From Sipunculus nudus (taxonomy: Eukaryota > Annelida > Sipuncula > Golfingiida > Sipunculidae): a DNA stretch of 64,000 bases. The position numbers and the translations under genes were made by a program. The stretch is taken from contig CM049320.1 of the NCBI GenBank assembly GCA_026874595.1, forward strand, positions 26,701,214 to 26,765,213. Direction: 5' to 3'. Under the pieces are notes generated by a model that worked only from the letters and a program-made list of their open reading frames with translations, did not search any database and was not told where the DNA came from. Positions within the stretch are counted from its first letter, which is position 1. The number at the start of each line of letters is the position of its first letter. Of the stretch, positions 1 through 13,693 are shown piece after piece.

Positions 1-269
1 GATACGGATTGTGATCCAGATCACCCCAACAAGTATATCAGTTGTTGCTTGTTGTATTGCCAATCTCTCCTGAACATTTCGTAATTATTCGTTTTTTAAC
101 TCTATGAGTAACGTTGCTAACAGATTCACAAACCAACAAGATGACCAGAGGTCACGCGCTTGCCGGAAATTGAAATAAAACAAACAGGAATACCGAAAGG
201 CAGGGGATGTGGACATAGTTGTATGAATGTACAATCTTGTATGGGATAAGAAAAAGTTATACGTTTATG

Positions 270-1262
270 TAGGTAATCTGACATTTCCTTGAAATATCGT
301 TTATTCTCGTTTGACAAGAAACAGTGAGAGGTTGTCCGTTTTGTCATGTCAACCTTCCAAAATGTTACCGAATATCGAAAACTCGATCTCTCTATCACTA
401 AATGTTGCCAAGTCATAAGCTTTCATTTGAAACCTCGTTTATTCTCGTTTGACGAGATATTGTGCGAGATTTGGCGTGATTTGGAGTTCTTTCATGTCAA
501 CCTGGCCAAATATTACGAAATGCCGAAAACTAGGCCTGTCTAGGTTTAAATATCACTGAGTTATAAGCATTTATGTGAAATCTCCTTTTGTTCTCGTTTG
601 ACGATAAAACATGCAAAATTTGGCATGATTTACAGTTCTGTCATGTCTAGCTGGCCACATGTTACGAAATGATGAAAACAAGACCTGTCTAGCTGTAAAG
701 TTCTATGTTTTTATGTGAAATCCTCTTTTCTCGTTTAACTAGATATGGTGCAAGATTTGGCCAGTCTTATAGTTTTATTATATCTAGCTGACCAAATGTT
801 ACGAAATGCCAAAAACTAGACCTGTCTCGCTTTAAACGCCGCTGAGTTACAAGCATTTATGTGAAATATCTTTTTTTTCCAGTTTGACGAGATAAAGTGC
901 AATATTTGGACAGACTTGCAGTGTTATCTTGTCGAGCTGGTCATATGTTATGAAATGCCGAAAACTAGACCTGTGTAGCTGTAAAAATCGCCGAGTTATA
1001 AGCATTTAGTGAAATCGGGTTTTTTTTTCTCGTTTGACGAGATATGGTGCAAGATTTGGCCAGTCTTGCAGTTGTATCATGTCAAGCTGGCCTAATGTTA
1101 CGAAATACGAACCTAGACCTGTCTAGTTATAAGCATTTCCGTGAAATCTTGTTTTTTTTTTACGTTTAACGAGATATAGTGAGAGATTTTGCGAGACTTG
1201 CATTTTTATCATGTCAAGCTAGCTATAAGCTACCCAATGACGAAACCAAACCTTTGTAGCTT
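270..1262. repeat. ~145-bp tandem satellite, about 7 copies
   Basis: A degenerate tandem array. The landmark tcatgtcaagctggcc recurs at about 343, 493, 639, 778, 926, 1077 and 1208, so the spacing is about 131-151 bp. Each unit also carries gaaatgccgaaaac, 'ttataagcatttatgtgaaa' and a small inverted repeat, tctcgt-ttg-acgaga, perfect in the copies near 442 and 1028. No open frame is shared between units, so this looks like non-coding satellite DNA. Confidence 0.85.
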
Positions 1263-1465
1263 AAAAATTGACAAGAATGTAGCAAGAATGTTTTCAAATT
1301 ATAATGTTTAACCCAACAATGCGTTACCATGGTAACCGCAGATGAAGCTAGCTACATATCATATGAAGGCCATAGAATGTCCAACTAAATTAGCTTCAGT
1401 TAATGTTTTTGACATATATAATTTTGGAGATATGGCCCAAAGCGTATATGTCGTAGAGCATTGAC

Positions 1466-1486
1466 TGCAGTGCCCCCTAGCGGCCA
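1466..1486 (-). promoter_or_regulatory. CTCF-like binding motif
   Basis: Read on the minus strand, the site is TGGCCGCTAGGGGGCACTGC plus one base. It agrees at every core position with the vertebrate CTCF consensus as I recall it (TGGCC-RSYAG-RGGGC-RSY). It lies about 450 bp past the end of the SUEL lectin exon in that gene's transcription direction, with no coding sequence around it. Binding is inferred from sequence only. Confidence 0.5.
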
Positions 1487-1929
1487 TATTCCAAAAATGA
1501 AGGAAAAAAAAAAACTTTTCGAAATATTAGTGTGGGATATAAGATATATCAGTTTCAAAAGGATTCCTGCAAACTTGTGGCCAGTGGAGTGGTGAAAACA
1601 AACAGACAGGCAGACAAATGGACATACGGAACTGATGAATATGCTTGCTGAAATCGAAGATTTCCGGCATGCTTGAACTACAGCCGGCAGAAACATAACC
1701 CCCGCAGCTTGGCGGAGGTAATTTCCCCACAATGCACTAAATACACTACTGGTGTAGTAGTAGGTTTACGTGTGGGGACGAGAGTGGGTCTTGCCCATGA
1801 ATTGCAATGAATTTAGAATTGTTTCAAGGCAATTTATATGCAGTAACTTTTTAGAGAAAAGGACGATGAGCTTTAATGTTTTGTAGAAACGACCTCCGTT
1901 GGGAAATGTGACATATTTAAATTACCTAC

Positions 1930-2172
1930 CTGTAGGGAGTTCACAGGTATAGGTAACTTCCAGGTATTTTGTGACTCCAGGACACGGGTCTCCGAGAATG
2001 TAATGCGGGGCGCCAGTCGAACAGCTCGACCTTCCATCACAGTGCTGCTGCATACGGGTAAAGGCATTTGCTGCTGAACAGGTGGTCAAGAAAGCGTGGG
2101 TCACGTTGATCACTTTTCCAGTCGTGCATGACAACCTTACGACATTATGGTCGCAGACAACCAGGTCTGTGT
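1930..2172 (-). CDS. SUEL / rhamnose-binding lectin domain exon (partial gene)
   Basis: A single 243-nt exon, phase 1 to phase 1, entered after ...cattgtag and left at CTACAG/gtaggt. It encodes a galactose/rhamnose-binding SUEL lectin domain of about 80 residues: a VVCDHNVVRLSCTTGKVINV start, then a Cys in AFLTTC, CDGRSSC in the middle, and the family's hallmark ending GDPCPGVTKYLEVTYTC. These domains bind rhamnose or galactose and occur in secreted lectins and adhesion-type receptors. I found no signal peptide, stop codon or neighbouring exon on either side, so the parent protein is unknown. Symmetric phase makes the domain easy to shuffle. The gene probably continues left of the window; its 5' exons could lie anywhere up to about 13 kb. 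Confidence 0.85.
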
Positions 2173-2821
2173 CTACAATGAATAATACCATTTCTGTTAT
2201 GTCATGTATACAATGTGCCCTTTCTATAGGACTGGTGTCAATTTAGCCATGCATGTTATATCTCGGCAGTGGGGGTATTATGTTATTGTTTGGTGGACTG
2301 GTTTTTGTGACATTTTGAATAAGATTTTGGCTATTTAAATCGTCAAAATTTATTAGTGCAAGGGTGAACCATATCTGTCAACTTCCGCCTTCGTTCTGGT
2401 GTTAAGATCATGTCAGAGTTCTGCTGATCTGCTAAACAAGAATATCAGTGAAGGTATAAATGAGGTTTCTGACTGCCTTCTAGGTAACTAATGAAAAGGG
2501 GACGATACTGGATTTCTTATGAAACTGCTGGATATTGGTACTCTGGAATTAATGCACCATTGAAACTTTTCTCCCTCCAATAAAATTGTCCTAATCCTGT
2601 TTTTTTCACACCTTGTATTTTTTTACAGATAATTGTTTTTTTGTTCAAATTACTTTCTGTCACGCTAAGCGAGAACTATGGATCCCTGTTCGTCCTTTTT
2701 TTTCGTCCTGCCGACTGTCCGTCTACTAGCAGTTCCCACTTAAATCCCAGATAAGTCCTGGTGATTTAATTGTGCAACCCAAAAAAACTCTAATTTGGGT
2801 TTCCTGAATAACATTATATGA

Positions 2822-2868
<47 letters not shown>

Positions 2869-3435
2869 TATATATATGAAAAATAAATACGGAGTATGCA
2901 TGTCAGAATTATTTATCTGTTAATTTATGATGGGAAACAGGTGTATTTAATTAACAATTGTGAAATTTTGAGATATCAGAATGATCAGCCCATTGTGAGT
3001 TAATGCTTAAGATTTTGCAAAGCTTATTCTGCAAGGAAAGTGAACAACCTGTTTACGATTTAATAAGTATTCTATCATAATTGCGGTATACCTAATTAAA
3101 CATACTTTATTATTTTAGTGAGTAAAACGCTATGATCAAAGACAACTTCACTTTTCCTTGTATCAGCAAAACATGCTGCAGCAATACTATAGCTCTTTGT
3201 GTTGAATGAACTTTCGTCAATTAAACTATAAAGATTAATAAAGATTTGTTTGGATGGTATGCAGATTGTTTTTCCGTTAACAGTTCATTGCTAACAAAAC
3301 AGTTATAAGACTTGATACAAGTATACATCAAGTATATACATGAGGAATCACTAAAATAGTTATTTGGATCATCCTTATCTCCGGGTGCCTTGTACATATG
3401 GCCTTCTAGTCAGCAGTAATTTTACAAGTTAAAAG

Positions 3436-3480
<45 letters not shown>

Positions 3481-5875
3481 TGAGAAAAAGGTTGTTAATT
3501 GGTGAGATGCAACTAAACGTAATCTAGACGTTCCCACTGTCTTCTGTCAAATTTCGTTCCAGCTTCAAAAGTTCTGGCAATATACGAACTATAATAATAA
3601 AAAATTAACATTGACATTGACGCATTCAAAGTGTGAGATTACAAAGGGATAGCAGCTGAACCCTCTTACTGGCAAAAAATCGCTTGTTTTGCCTGACAAT
3701 GTCTAGTCACTTATTGGTATGCAAGGAAGTAATACTTTGGTGCTTTGGAATAAGTTCTAAATTATATAATTTATAACAATTGAATTATATTTAAAAGAAG
3801 TTGTAATTAATTCCAGATGGTTAACTTGTGGCATTAAAAATCAGTCTTTTCAATTTAAACTTACTTTATTACTCACTCTGTGTCAAAAAAGGTTTACTTA
3901 AAGCACAGTGCATTACATTTATTATTAAGTAAAGAATTAATAGACAATAATAATTATTCCAATATATTAAAGATTAAGTTGAGTAACCTTACCGCTTCTG
4001 TCCGTAAAACTATGGGCAACAACCACCATATTTTTAGGGTCGCCATCTTGTATTGGTAGACAAGTTTTCGGCCCCGCTGATGGAGCTCAATTAAAATTTG
4101 CCGTTCAGAAGGATATGCTCATTACAACGGTGCACGCTTTAAGGTCGTTCATATTAAAATAATTAAGTGGCTGGCAGCCTGCATAACTAGCTCACTTTTT
4201 TATCATTCCTCCTTAATGCTACGAAAGGTCACCTTACTCGGCGCCAAATCTTATTCACAAGAGTACGACTCTGTTGTGTTAGAATTGTAAAGAAATCCAA
4301 TCCCCACGGTGCCGTAGGTTTCTAAATACGTCAGTAGCGTTGGTGAAAGATTGAGCACCAAAGGTAGATGTAATAAAACGGGTAAAATGTAGTAAGATGG
4401 GTTGATTTAAAATAGTTGCATGCATTACATGCATATGAATGTTTTGTTTCAGAAGAACTCAAAGAAATACATAATGTTTTGTAAGAACGCACTGTTTTTC
4501 TAAAAGTGTTACAGGTCTTGATTTTGAAGTTAGGCAATTGAGATTTAAAAAAAAAAACCTGCCGCTCTGCAGTTCTTAAAAAGAAAGTGATTGTTTGAAA
4601 TAGATACGACCTCTGTCGGAATAGTCAGATTACCAAAAGTTTGGTTTTGCCACACCAAAACCGTTCAAAGCTCCTATTTGTAATGGTTCCCTGCTCTGTT
4701 AATGAACACACCGTCCTAATTACTAATCCCGTTGGTTGCTACTTCTTCGTCAATCCATTTAAATGATTCATTACGTGTATATTAATAAAATTAGGTGTAA
4801 ATTTTCATCCATATCACACATAATTTGCTCAATTAAAATAGGCTGCGTTAAAAGACATCATTTCAAGATTTTCCTCAATATTGTTGCAAGGTAGTATAAT
4901 ATTACGTATCATGTGGGCATTTATATTAGCAAGGCCACACCCAATAAAAACAGATTTTACATGTATATATGTATTATATTATTCATATATTCATATGAAT
5001 ACATGTCTCTGTATGTAAAAATAATATCTTTATATTATGGATGGCAGCAATTGAGTATCTTTTAATATAAAATTATATACCTTCTACAATTTCAACTGAG
5101 CCTTGCTTCATATGTTGTATATTTTGAAGTATCTCATTTTTGATACATTTTTTTCATATTTACCCGATATATATTTTAAAACGCCGAATGTCACAGGCCA
5201 ATTAAAACACGACAAATGGTAAATGACCGGGGTGGGGCAAATATTGGGCTGATATATAATTAGAGTTAGGAAGAGAGCTAGGGCAAAACAGTGTGCTCGT
5301 GGGTTTTGTAGTTAAAACCTGTGGTACACAACTTCCTGTCAAATTATGTCATTCAAGCTTAAAGTTGTTATAACGCAAGAGACGGGGCTTTAATGATCAT
5401 TATCTTCCAATCGGAAAATGCGGCCTACTTGAACGGTGTTTTAATGGTTAATCAACAAACAATTAAGTATTATGAACCTATTTACCTCCATGCAGGTGCA
5501 TTATTTAGGTGTATTAAAATCTTTACTAATCAATTTTTTTATTATTTTGTAGAACACATTTTTTTCATATTGCTATAACACTACAACTCGCGGTTCAAAA
5601 AAGCAAAATGATTGTGTGGCTGTGTTTTTGCTTGAATATTGTCAGGTTTTCATATGTTTGATTACAACAGAACTAGTGACACGCGGCCTATAACGCTCAA
5701 CTGAGTAGCATAACAGTATGGCTTACCATTAACAAGGGCTGGTCGCACCTTAATGTTTAAAGAACAGTATTTGATCGTTCAGGGCCTAATATATGACAGC
5801 TTATACAATTACGTGATATGACTAAGATTTGTCAAAATCAAAATAACCATTGATTAGGAACAAAAATAAAACAAT
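2173..5875. other. No gene recognised; AT-rich with (TA)n tracts
   Basis: No exon could be supported here. It may be an intron of, or sequence upstream of, the SUEL lectin gene. Pure (TA)n tracts lie at about 2823-2866 and 3438-3477. A YY1-like GTCGCCATCTTG occurs near 4037. Confidence 0.6.
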
Positions 5876-7680
5876 GGGACCCATGGGTCACGGCGTTCAG
5901 CTGAATTTTGTAATATTTTAGCAAATGAAAAATTAACTTATCTCTTTTTTTTATATATGAGCATCTTAGAGACTAAGCTGAAATGATCCTGCTATTTGGT
6001 GAAATTCAAATGCTAAATATATTACTGTTAAACTAATAGTTTTATCAACTAGATCAAAGATGAAGGAGCCTCTCATGATCAGATATTTTTAAAAGTATCG
6101 GTATTTCAACTAAGTTACAGTAATGTGCGAGTAAATTACTACATTACAGACCGTTCAATGTAATCAGTAAACTTAAAAATATATAAAAATCTAGTGATAC
6201 TTTAATAGAAATCATATGATATTAGTAATTTATCTCGATGTGTAACGACAGCCTAAGCCATAAATTGAAACATTTAAAAAGTATTTTATGTATATAAGCT
6301 TTTTTCAGTGCACATACATGACCTTCAGAATTAGTGTCACTGTAAACAAATATATTTATAAAACAGCTTTGCTTATTTTACTTAAGCATTCTGATAACAA
6401 GAAAAAAGTTGTTCATTGTTCATGTCCTCTGCACCAATGCTGATTACAAAACTGTGCTTACACAACTCAAACAATACATCACTCAATGGAAGAGAAAAGA
6501 GTCAATGTAGACAACCACTTGTGTTATCTAACATCAAAATGTATCAACAGTTCTAACTTATATGAATTTAGCTCTGAAATCTTTTTTTTGCTGTAACACA
6601 ATGTGCTATGAACGGGGGGGGGGGGGGGGGGGCTTTACGTGTTACCAGACAGCTGGTTCTATTGCTGTAGCAAAGCCCTGTAGCAGGCGGGCTTCCAATG
6701 CACTCTTGACCCTTAATCACCAGCATTTGACATAGTTAAATTCTCATCCAGTTTTACGGCAATTACTTTCAAAATTCAGAATCTGTAACCTTAATTCCTG
6801 ACGATTTTCATATATCAATATCAAATCAAAAAAGCTTCCTGGAAAGAATTGTGAAACTTTCAATCTGGTATTGATTGTGTTGTTTAATAAAAGCTTATAT
6901 TATATTTCCTATAATTAACAAAACTGGTCTGAAGTGTGTGCTTAAACAATAAATAAAACCTTTATATCATAAATATAAACTGTACGAGTTCACTGTCAAC
7001 CTCTGCGTAGTTTTAAAAGCTTTAATAAAAGCTAGAGAGAGCTTTCTATCAAATGCTTTCATATTTCAGATAAAAGAGTATAATCTTATGTTTGCATAAA
7101 GTAAAAATTAAATTAAATATAATACTAATACAAAAGTTTGACCTATGGACTAGTATACAATTTAATTCAAATTAGATACAGTTACATACTTGGATAAAGG
7201 GCTCTCTAGTTTCATCACTGATCATGTTCATTGGGTAAATATTTTTCCTGGTATTCTGACAATATACATCATGTTCGGGTCCACAGCTTCAAATTACGCA
7301 GTATTGATCTAATTTCTTTCATGTCTATATAAAAAAACACAGGAGAATAATTAAACCAATTATGAACAGAGCAACGCAAGTGGTTTGATATTAGGTAGTC
7401 TTGAAGACAAAGAATATGATTTTAATGCTAAATAGAGGTATTCCTTAATTTCTCGAGAGAATGAAGTCTATGGTCTATGGAAGGATGGCCTACATTTTGT
7501 AAGATAGTTTATAAACAACTAAATATATACTGAATTTCAGATTCGTAGGTCCAACTGTTTCAAAACGTTGCCTGTTAACGGGATTCTGGTCGGACGACGG
7601 ACGAAGGACCGTCACTATAGCTCAGATGACTTACAGTAAGCTGAGGTGACTTACAGTAAGCTGAGGTGACTTACAGCAAA
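5876..7680 (-). mobile_element. Tandem-core family element, copy 3 (1.8 kb)
   Basis: The left end carries GGACCCATGGGTCA followed by cggcgttcagctg. The right end has a run of ggacgacggacgaagg and then ctatagctcagatgactta. Both ends match those of the 35.1-37.4 kb element in the same orientation and those of the 27.4-31.3 kb element inverted. The interior is AT-rich, shows no transposase and is unlike the interiors of the other copies. At the right end the hairpin segment is amplified as three exact ~20-bp units (ctgaggtgacttacagtaag) from about 7620 to 7676. Confidence 0.65.
6614..6632 (+). repeat. (G)19 homopolymer
   Basis: An uninterrupted run of G inside the 1.8-kb element. Similar pure G or C runs recur through the window, for example near 10815, 14800, 14880, 32048, 46100, 55990, 59846, 61500 and 61626. 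Confidence 0.9.
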
Positions 7681-8403
7681 AAGTCATATATTCTCAGTTA
7701 TGGTCTAGCTTTGTTCAGGTTAAAAAGGTTCTGACTCTGTCAGAATTCTGTCTCCAAAGAATTAAGCATAAAAAGATCCATACCTTCTCTGTACAGATTA
7801 GGCCCTGTGATTTTTTTCACTGATTTTTCATTAAATAATCTCTTTGCCACTACTTTTCTACTTAAAGATAGAGAGTACTGTACCAACTAAGACAAATTGC
7901 TTGAATCCATTTTGCTATTGGTTGAATTCTTACTCGGAGTCTCAAATGTTTAAATGTATCTAGTGTCGTAGTGTTTGCAAGAATGAAAATTTTTGAGGTA
8001 GTCCGTGACTGCTTTTATCATGTCTGTCCAATAGTCAGAAATCGTGCCCGGATGCTTGGACCCCTTGGATAGAGCGGTCGAGTATGATTTGCTGGTAACA
8101 TACGCTTATCCACGCGTTCAGGAATACCCTGGCTCAGAATTAATTTTCTAATCAGATTTTCTCTGGCTAAATTCCTCAAAGACCGATTAATGAGTATTAA
8201 ACTGACTAACTGGCAGCACTGCACTTCTATATTTTTAAACTACACATTGTTATCGACAGTTTTATCTCAAGATAACCAGTCCAACCACTAAATTGTTTTT
8301 TTTTTACAGTTGAAGTACGGGTGGTTTGAACGGGCCATGAAACTTGAAACAATACCAGAAAAAGACAAAAACAAAAAAAGTGTAAGTAAACTAAGATAAA
8401 ATA

Positions 8404-8450
<47 letters not shown>

Positions 8451-11400
8451 AGGAGAATAGAATGTCAAAAAAAGAAAATCTCAGACTTCTTAACAAACAC
8501 ATAGAGGGTAGAGTTTTTTAACTGGTTTATAATTAAGCTTGTATGAAGTAAACCATGGTTATTGGTCATATGTGAATCTTTACCTTTTTTCCCATAAACG
8601 CATAAAAAATAGGTGGTATGCATTAAGACATGTATCGATATAATTAACATGTGCCTAAATTTGCCCAAATGCAGTTTTTCTTAATCCTATCACCAGTTCG
8701 TACTCGCCTGGTGGATCAAAATTCAAGGAATTTTCGAGGTTTTTCTCCAGGTCATATCCTTCGAGCAAATCAAAATTTCATGACGTTTTAATGACATTTA
8801 CAAGACCTATGACAGAAAAAAAAATCACGACCCTTTTCGCATCTCTGATATATAATTGTTACTTAGGAATCATGAAGATAAAGATCATTCTTGATCATTA
8901 CATATGAAGAATAAAGCTTAACGTAAAAGAATACATTTATAGTTAAATTTATTAACAGAGCCATTATTTCAGCAGCTAAAACCATGTTCTTTTTGCTCAT
9001 CTTTGAGAGGGGAAACATAAATGTGTGGGTATTTTTAATTTTCATTTGTAAAAAAAAACAATTACTGCATAGGCTTTGCTTGTAGGGTATCTTATTAAAC
9101 CATAAAAATTAATACATATATACGGAATTGTTATGTATGAACAGTCCAGTCTTGCACACAGTATTTTTTCATTTAAAAATATTGAAAGTTTAAATAACAC
9201 TTTTTTTACAAAGCTTCATTATTGAATGAACTATAACACTTTACAACTTTCAAAACTCAAATTACAATCAAACACAGAGATGCGAGCTACCAAAAAGTAA
9301 AATCACTGTGGTATTTTTTACGAAAAGACAAGTACGGTTTAACTGGGGTTAGCAAGAACTGCACCATATACATCAATGTAAAGGGGGTCCAAACTTCATT
9401 TGAATGTCTTTCCATCTGATGTGCCTGTTCCACACATACATGTGCCTATTAAACTACTTAATCTGAATGCCACAGAAGTGTAATAAATAAACTGATTTTT
9501 TACTTATTTAATTTATATTACTTTTGCTTTATGTATTATTTTTTCTTGTTATTAACTAATGTAATTTAATAAGTTTGATAAATTGAAGAAAAAATATTCA
9601 GGTAGCTAATTTACCTTCCTGAAAGATATCCAGTGACATTCAGTGACATTCAGTGTTATTTTCTTTTACGACATAACTGAAGGCCTTAATGATAAAAAGA
9701 AGACACAGAGTCATATTCCTATAAAAATCATTTTATTTTATCACGCAGGGAGCCACGATAAATTTATTGATGCAAACTTAACGGCAAGAAACAGAACTTG
9801 TAAAATTCAAACTCTCCTGCGTTTTGAAGATTGTTGAACATAAATTCTAAATTGGATCTTTAATTCTTCGTTCCTCATGTATGCATATGTACCTGCGAGC
9901 TTGTCAAATGTAAACGAATTTGGCTTATCAGCTCATGTAAACTGTTTCTTACAGACATGAAAAGTCGGTACATTTGGTCAAATTCGAGTCAAAAGTTATT
10001 TAAAGGCTTCTACCTATATGATAAATGCATAGCTTGTCTTAAAATATACAACCATTATTATCTCAAAAGGTTCGTCGGTTTCAGGTAACTAGGATTTGTG
10101 ACACCTCTTTTTTTTGTTTCATACAGAAGCTCAAGATTGATCTGAAAGCTGACATTCACGTGACTGTTTTAACTATGTACTCGCATAACTGGCAATGCAT
10201 GGACGATAAAGCTGATATAAAGAACCCCTGCCAAAATTATTTACCTCTCACCATCAGGAGTGTGAACAAAATACGCATTTTTTTTAAAATTATTAGCAGA
10301 TGTGAATATAAAGCTGATAAGGTGAGCATAAAAACTCATCGGTAATATTTTTGGTCAACTTCCAATTCCGACGCCAAATTTTGTCCAAAACGAATTCAGT
10401 GGAGCTGTACTCTTCGTCCGAGCGGATGGCTCTGATGTTCTTGAGATATCAGAAGCCTTGGATATAGATTCTGTTTTGTAAGCCTCATGTTTCTGTCGTT
10501 GATAGGATGTCTCTTCTTTTGTTCCTGACGAGAGAAAAAAATATGGACAGGCGAGAATTTTTTTACCGACACATAAGTGGCAGTGGCGGCAGAAGTGCTG
10601 AGGTCAGGGACGAATATAATTTTTTATTATTATTACGGAAGGGGTCACAGAGGGCGTGGGAGAGACGATTAATACAAGAAGCTTATCCTTCACATAGTAT
10701 GGAAACATTTTAAATTTCGGCAGGAATATCGCAATCAGGGATAGGATAAAAAGAATTCCGATTGGAAATCCCCTCTGTTGTTCGGTATTATTTCTTCTAG
10801 GAGCAACCAACATCCCCCCCCCCCCCCCGATCCGCCCCTCAAGGTGCACCTGGGCACGTAATCCTGTTCCAAAGTTGAACATGTCCATTGGACATAGACC
10901 TCTCATACCCACACAGGTCACACTAGTGCTTAAAGCCAGGTAATCTTCTACCTTTTCTGTAATATCTATGTGATTTCGGGCTACTCTTCATGTTGAGAAA
11001 AGTCCCTTTAACGCCTCTGTGACGGAGGTTTGAGCTTGTTATATAAAAGCTGTTTGTAAGCACAGCAATATCCTCCGCGTCCGAGTACAGGACCCTCGAC
11101 TCCATGTCCCAGTCTAAGTCCCTACAAAATTGGACTCGGGTTCAAGTTCGGAGAAAAAAAAATCGATTTTACTCAGCATGTTTTTGAAATTCTGACCGCA
11201 TGAACATATGTATGTTTGGCACGGGTAACTAGACGAGAGTCCACTTGTTCGCCAAAAGCAATTGACCTGGTACCATAGACAATAAATAACACGTGTATTC
11301 TTTTACTCCTTGGTATCCTAATTACCATTTCGAAATACCTGATATATGCAAATCTCAGGGATGACAGACAAATAGAACGTTTCAAAGGGTGTGTTTAATG

Positions 11401-13584
11401 ACATATCGATAATGAGGGTCTTGCAATGATAAATGCAAAATTTTGAGAAGAAAAAATTGTCTATAACTTTGACTTTAAAATTGAAGCAACAATAAAAAAA
11501 ATATCCTTTTTCAGTTAGCCATTTTACCACTTAGATTCGGGGATATCTCATTAAATGTTTTGTTTTTTTAAGTCAATGTATAATTCGGTTATACTTAAAG
11601 CACATTTGTTGCGTATTACATTTAATATACGTGATATTTAAATAACATATATAACAAAATAGCCTTTGAAGCAACCTTAAGAGGGAATACAAGTGTAATT
11701 GTTTTAAAAGGTGGGTTTATTTCTTGAACACACCGGAACAATAGCTTTTATAATCATAAGACTGCTTTTTTTTATTACGAACGGATGGTCAGTGTCATAA
11801 AATGTTGACAAAAATGGAAACAAAATAGCAGTCATCAAACGATATGTAAAGATTGAAAGAGAAGTTTTAAGAAATGCCCAAAAATTGCTGAAATTATTCT
11901 TTTAAGAATTTTGTCAGGATGTCTTGTTAATTTCATCATCCAACGAATCAAACGAGCAAACAATGATATTCAGGTTTGGCTTGGACGTTTACATTTCAAG
12001 GCACTATAATACAGTGCCTATATTATGCTATGGTCACAGGATAATGGATTTATTAGAATCTTTGCTGTCAGAGGAATATTGTTTGTAATATAAGAAGAGA
12101 AACAATTTCCTACCTAGAAGATTTGCAAGGTGCCAATTCACCTAGCTTTTATAAAAGAATATTTGTGATTTCTGGCTTCCTCTGTTTATATATTAATGAT
12201 CTAAGGGTACTTTTGGTTGGATGAAGGATGTATGAACCTGTTTATCAAAACATATTTTTAAATACAGCAATGTTGACAAACGGGGGAAAATGCAACCTTA
12301 GGTGGTACGTTACATATATGCAGAGGTAGAAAGGTCACTTATTTGCAAAACGCCATTTGCAAAGCTCTGGCTTTTCTGACTTACTCTCAGATGCACATGT
12401 TGAGTTTATTTTGATCATATCGGCGGGCCCCCACACATTATAAACAACTTGATATGAAAAAAACAAGCAGCCTGTGTGCGTGACATCCACGACTTTTTGC
12501 CTATTTTAATTAAAGTTCCAAGGAATTACCTTAAGTTTATAAAGTCAGATAGGTGATTGGGCCCCTTTAATGAACGCTAAATTCATATCTAGATATCTTG
12601 TTCTGACACATACTGGAACAAAATGAAACCACGCAACTCCAGGGCAAACCTATAAACTAGTTGCCAACACAGGGAAATCAGTATCCATCAACACATAAAC
12701 TCTGATCACTGTTTACGCACTCTTCACATAGGTAATTATATAGGCCTGCCAAGAAAACCCTTATCTTCTTTTCTTTACAATATTCCGGGAGAGTTTAACA
12801 TGCTCAACAATTTCCTGATATCACATGAGATACCCCTGTAACATAATGCATTATCTTAACATATGTGGCTATCACTAACCGTAATGGTCTTTTCGTCCAC
12901 GTTTGGAATCAACGACCCTACTGCGTCAACAACTTGATCCAGGTCACCAGTCTAGTTCACAAAAAGTAATAAATAACCATAATAAAAAATAATTGCTATC
13001 TCAAGACCGTCATAAGATATAAATAAGTGCCAGTTTCACGTGTCCAAAAGATTATACTTTTCACAACCAATATTCCCTGTAGATCATTAATACATACACA
13101 GAGGAAGCTAGAAATCACATAAATTCTTTTTCAAAAGGTAGGTGAAAGGACACCTTTAACATATTTGCATATTCTTCTTCCAACCTTAGACTAGGCGTCG
13201 AGTTTAGCAAATCAAAATAAAACACAACACATTAGCAATGGATCATGTAAGTTTATTGCCATAGAATAAAACAGGTATCTCAAGTGTATGATTTTGTATT
13301 TTATGTTTAACTTATTTTCTTGAAAAAAAAATCTATTTTACACCATTCAGGTGATTTACAATTACTTACTGCCAGTACAAAATGGAATATTATTTTCATT
13401 AATTTTTCTTTATGTTTACTAGCTTATATTCGTTTACTAGTGTAAAGAGAATCAAGTGTTTTCTGTGATTTTACATTCGGTTCTTGACCTCGGATACTAC
13501 TTTACATATGTTGTATAAAGCTAGATGTGGAAGACTTCTTATGGCTAATAGCTTTTTTATCTTATTGTCTCCAAAACAAGTTAT
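7681..13584. other. Intergenic stretch with no recognised gene
   Basis: I examined both strands and found no exon with splice sites plus a recognisable domain. It contains a (TA)n tract at about 8406-8448, a C-run near 10815-10828, and a short GC-richer patch near 10580-10900 that has no identifiable coding content. It could hold unseen 5' exons of the SUEL lectin gene. Confidence 0.5.
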
Positions 13585-13590
13585 TTTATT
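13585..13590 (-). terminator. Poly(A) signal AATAAA, MAM-FReD gene
   Basis: tttatt on the plus strand reads AATAAA on the minus strand, about 105 nt past the stop codon of the MAM-FReD gene. It is the first perfect hexamer downstream. Confidence 0.55.
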
Positions 13591-13693
13591 GCGCAGTCAG
13601 TGCAAGACTAATACACTTCATTTGTCAGCAAACGTAGAGAAACAGCAAGTTTCAGAAAGGGTCCATTGATTACAATTTGCATATTTCTGGTGC

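Noticed and set aside
1400-1732. 110-codon minus-strand ORF downstream of the SUEL exon as a further exon
   Set aside because: Hydrophobic and unstructured; no lectin or other domain, and no acceptor in phase 1.
10604-10921. 105-codon minus-strand ORF
   Set aside because: It includes a poly-Gly run from a C homopolymer and has no domain.
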